Part shown: piece after piece, positions 5,170 through 6,742 of the stretch
Numbering within the stretch: position 1 is the stretch's first letter
Layout: each line of letters begins with the position of its first letter
Origin: CSBr16-57R1 sp041163265
GTDB lineage: Bacteria; Actinomycetota; Nitriliruptoria; Nitriliruptorales; Nitriliruptoraceae
DNA: 6,742 nucleotides
Assembly: GCA_041163265.1 (NCBI GenBank)
Contig: JBEARL010000066.1
Coordinates: forward strand, 1 to 6,742
Reading direction: 5' to 3'
Translations under genes and position numbers: made by a program
Notes under the pieces: model-generated
What the model was told of the DNA's origin: nothing
What the model saw: only the letters and a program-made list of their open reading frames with translations
Databases searched by the model: none

Positions 5170-6315
5170 CCCACGGGTCAGCGCCCGGGCCGCGCGCCGG
5201 GCGGCGACCAGTGCCGCCTCGGCGTCGTCGCCGAGCACGGTGACGTGGCCGAGCTTGCGGCCGGGCCGCGAGGCCTTGCCGTAGAGGTGGACGTGCGCGC
5301 CGGGGACCGCGAGCGCCGCCGGCAGGCGGGCCGCGACGTCGCCGTCGTCCGCGCCGAGGACGTTCACGGTGGCGGCGACCGGTGCCCGCATCGCCGTGTC
5401 CCCGAGCGGCCAGTCGAGGACCGCGCGGATGTGGTTGTGGAACTGCGAGGTCACCGCGCCCTCGATGGTCGCGTGGCCCGAGTTGTGGGGCCGCAGCGCG
5501 ATCTCGTTCACGAGCACCTCGCCGTCGGACGTCACGAACAGCTCGACGGCGCAGATCCCGACGGCATCGATGCCGTCGGCCAGCGCGGTCGCGACCTCGA
5601 CGGCCCGGGCCGCGACGTCCGCGGGCACGCGGGCCGGCATCACGAGCTCGTGGCAGATCCCGTCGCGCTGCAGCGTCTCGACGACGGGGTAGACGGCGGT
5701 CTCCCCGCCGGGCCGGCGCGCGAGCACGACCGCGACCTCGACGGCGATCGGGACGCACCGCTCGACGATCCACTCCCCGCCGCGCGCGAGCACCGCCGCC
5801 AGCGCCTCCTCGTCGGCGACGACGGCGACGCCGCGGCCGTCGTACCCGCCGCGGCGGGCCTTCGCGACGAGCGGCCAGCCGTGGGCCGCGGCCAGCGCCG
5901 CGACGCCGGCCTCGTCGGACGCGACGGCGTGGGCGGGGCCCGGCAGGCCCAGCCGCGCGAACGTCTCGCGGGCGAGCAGCTTGTCCTGCGCGCAGGCCAG
6001 CGCCGCCGGTCCGGGCCGGACGGCGACGCCGCGGGCGGCCATGCGCGCGAGGGCCGCGCCGTCGACCAGCTCGTGGTCGAAGGTCACCACGTCGACGCGG
6101 GCCGCGAGCCGGTCCAGCGCCGCCGGGTCGTCGGGGGCGCCGGCCTCGACCCCGGCGCCCGCGGCCGCGGCCGGCGCGTCCGCGTCCTCGGCCAGCACGG
6201 TCAGCGCCACGCCGAGGTCGATCGCGGCTCGCTGCGTCATCCGCGCGAGCTGCCCTGCCCCGACCATCCCGACCCGGGCCGACGTCCCGGCGCTCACGCC
6301 GCTCACGCCGCTCAC
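5167..6315 (-). CDS. purK: N5-carboxyaminoimidazole ribonucleotide synthetase (PurK)
   Basis: PurK uses ATP and bicarbonate to carboxylate aminoimidazole ribonucleotide to N5-CAIR, the substrate of PurE. The 382 residues show the ATP-grasp layout. The N-terminal nucleotide-fold start is VGMVGAGQLARM (15-26) and VVTFDHELVD is at 76-85. QDKLLAR (110-116) is the usual start of the middle domain, and the ATP-binding loop AKARRGGYDGRG is at 151-162. The C-terminal metal and phosphate site NEIALRPHNSGHATIEG spans 270-286, followed by TSQFHNHIRAVL (289-300). Length is normal. The start is a GTG overlapping the upstream HAD gene stop by 4 bases (GTGA), with GGAGG (6320-6324) four bases upstream. Two further in-frame GTGs (codons 4 and 7) lie in a 9-base tandem repeat, so the true N-terminus could be shorter. 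The gene is co-transcribed with the HAD gene and, very likely, purE. Confidence 0.97.
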   Translation of the reverse strand: MSGVSGVSAGTSARVGMVGAGQLARMTQRAAIDLGVALTVLAEDADAPAAAAGAGVEAGAPDDPAALDRLAARVDVVTFDHELVDGAALARMAARGVAVRPGPAALACAQDKLLARETFARLGLPGPAHAVASDEAGVAALAAAHGWPLVAKARRGGYDGRGVAVVADEEALAAVLARGGEWIVERCVPIAVEVAVVLARRPGGETAVYPVVETLQRDGICHELVMPARVPADVAARAVEVATALADGIDAVGICAVELFVTSDGEVLVNEIALRPHNSGHATIEGAVTSQFHNHIRAVLDWPLGDTAMRAPVAATVNVLGADDGDVAARLPAALAVPGAHVHLYGKASRPGRKLGHVTVLGDDAEAALVAARRAARALTRG

Positions 6316-6318
6316 ACC
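6292..6318 (-). repeat. 9-base tandem repeat over the purK start codon
   Basis: Three copies of GCTCACGCC (plus strand) stand head to tail; the third copy (6310-6318) differs by one base. On the coding strand each unit supplies a GTG in the purK frame, giving three start candidates nine bases apart and a protein start of MSGVSGVS. The repeat also contains the stop codon of the upstream HAD gene. Confidence 0.85.
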
Positions 6319-6742
6319 GCCTCCGCCAGGCCGGCGACGATCCGGTCGAGGTCCAGCTCGGCGGTGGTCGCGACGCGGAGGTGCGCGTGGCCGACCTCGT
6401 CGGCCGGGCCGACGCCGACGACCTGCATGCCGGCGGCCAGCGCCGCGTCGACCCCGGCACCGCCGTCGTCGACCGCGACGCAGGCAGCGGCGGGGACCCC
6501 GACGGCGGCGGCCGCGGCGAGGAAGATGTCGGGGGCCGGCTTCGGTGCGCCGGACGTGCCGTCGGCGACCGCGTCGAAGCGATCGGCCAGGCCGAGACGG
6601 TCCAGCACCAGCAGGGCGTTGCGCGACGACGACGCGATCGCGACCGGCCAGCCCCGGGCGCGGGCCGCCGCGACCAGCTCGGCGGCGCCGGGCAGCACGT
6701 CGCCGGGTCCGAGGTCGGCGAGAGCGGCGCGGTAGGCGGCGT
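6312..6742 (-). CDS. HAD hydrolase, beta-phosphoglucomutase-like, N-terminus missing
   Basis: This is the C-terminal 142 residues of a HAD-superfamily phosphatase or phosphomutase. The frame stays open to the right edge, so the start and the catalytic motif I (DxDG) lie outside. In the visible part, LPGAAELVAAARARGWPVAIASSS (16-39) carries motif II, ending in its Ser cluster. APKPAPDIF (65-73) gives the motif III lysine, Lys67. VAVDDGGAGVDAALAAGM (88-105) is motif IV, with acidic Asp91 and Asp92 for Mg2+. The pattern is closest to beta-phosphoglucomutase-like (PGMB/CbbY) enzymes, but the substrate cannot be told without motif I and the cap domain. A GTG at 6698 could be read as a start, but it falls in the middle of the conserved fold and is not the true one. 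The TGA stop overlaps the purK GTG by 4 bases, so the two are translationally coupled. Confidence 0.9.
   Translation of the reverse strand, partial: AAYRAALADLGPGDVLPGAAELVAAARARGWPVAIASSSRNALLVLDRLGLADRFDAVADGTSGAPKPAPDIFLAAAAAVGVPAAACVAVDDGGAGVDAALAAGMQVVGVGPADEVGHAHLRVATTAELDLDRIVAGLAEAV
6320..6324 (-). promoter_or_regulatory. Ribosome binding site favouring the first purK GTG
   Basis: The minus strand reads GGAGG here. The spacing is four bases to the GTG at 6315 and 13 bases to the next GTG at 6306. Four is short and 13 is long, so the first GTG is favoured but not certain. The site lies inside the 3' end of the HAD gene, as expected for translational coupling. Confidence 0.55.

Noticed and set aside
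4562..6460. Long minus-strand frame in another phase across purE and purK
   Set aside because: It is almost entirely Arg, Gly, Ala and Pro, overlaps two genes with intact catalytic motifs, and is a phase shadow.
4477..6735. Very long plus-strand frame (over 700 codons) across purE, purK and the HAD gene
   Set aside because: Its product is low-complexity Arg/Gly/Asp-rich sequence with no domain. Stop codons are rare by chance in this GC-rich DNA, and the minus-strand genes carry clear motifs.
1..6742. A new defence, mobile or biosynthetic system
   Set aside because: There is no nuclease, transposase, recombinase, toxin-antitoxin pair, modification enzyme or carrier-protein gene. All but one of the proteins belong to familiar housekeeping, transport or regulatory families.

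Overview
The window is very GC-rich DNA. Hand-counted 60-base lines run from about 70 to 85 % GC. It is densely packed, GTG starts are common, and the purK-then-purE gene order and the protein sequences look actinobacterial. I read it as the chromosome of a high-GC member of the Actinomycetota, but cannot place it to genus. I see no rRNA, tRNA, CRISPR, transposase, integrase or phage gene.

Layout. At the left edge is the start of a von Willebrand factor A (VWA) domain protein (minus strand, cut by the window). A GC-rich intergenic stretch with a candidate terminator hairpin follows, then a maltose/galactoside-type sugar O-acetyltransferase (minus). A short divergent promoter region leads to a small plus-strand membrane protein with a Cys-Pro-Thr-Cys motif. 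This is the only complete plus-strand gene, and its GC content is lower than that of its neighbours. It converges on a long minus-strand run, with a candidate bidirectional hairpin between the two stop codons.

Read in the direction of transcription from the right edge, the minus-strand run is: a beta-phosphoglucomutase-like HAD hydrolase (cut by the window edge), purK, purE, a MarR-family regulator, an MFS exporter of the MFS_3 type, and a two-TM potassium channel with a cytoplasmic RCK/TrkA domain. The HAD gene and purK overlap by 4 bases and purE follows after 30 bases, so these three probably form one operon. PurK makes N5-CAIR and PurE converts it to CAIR, consecutive steps of de novo purine synthesis. 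marR starts a second unit: it overlaps the exporter gene by 11 bases, and the channel gene follows the exporter after 31 bases.

The clearest regulatory signal is a perfect inverted repeat (TGTATG-CAC-CATACA) one base upstream of the marR start codon. It covers the best -10 candidate and is an AT-rich island in otherwise GC-saturated DNA. It is very probably the operator through which the MarR protein controls its own gene, the exporter and perhaps the channel. A second unexpected pattern is that the purK-purE and exporter-channel junctions have nearly the same length and share sequence at both ends. Most of the window is ordinary core or near-core chromosome, and I found no strong case for a wholly new multi-gene system.
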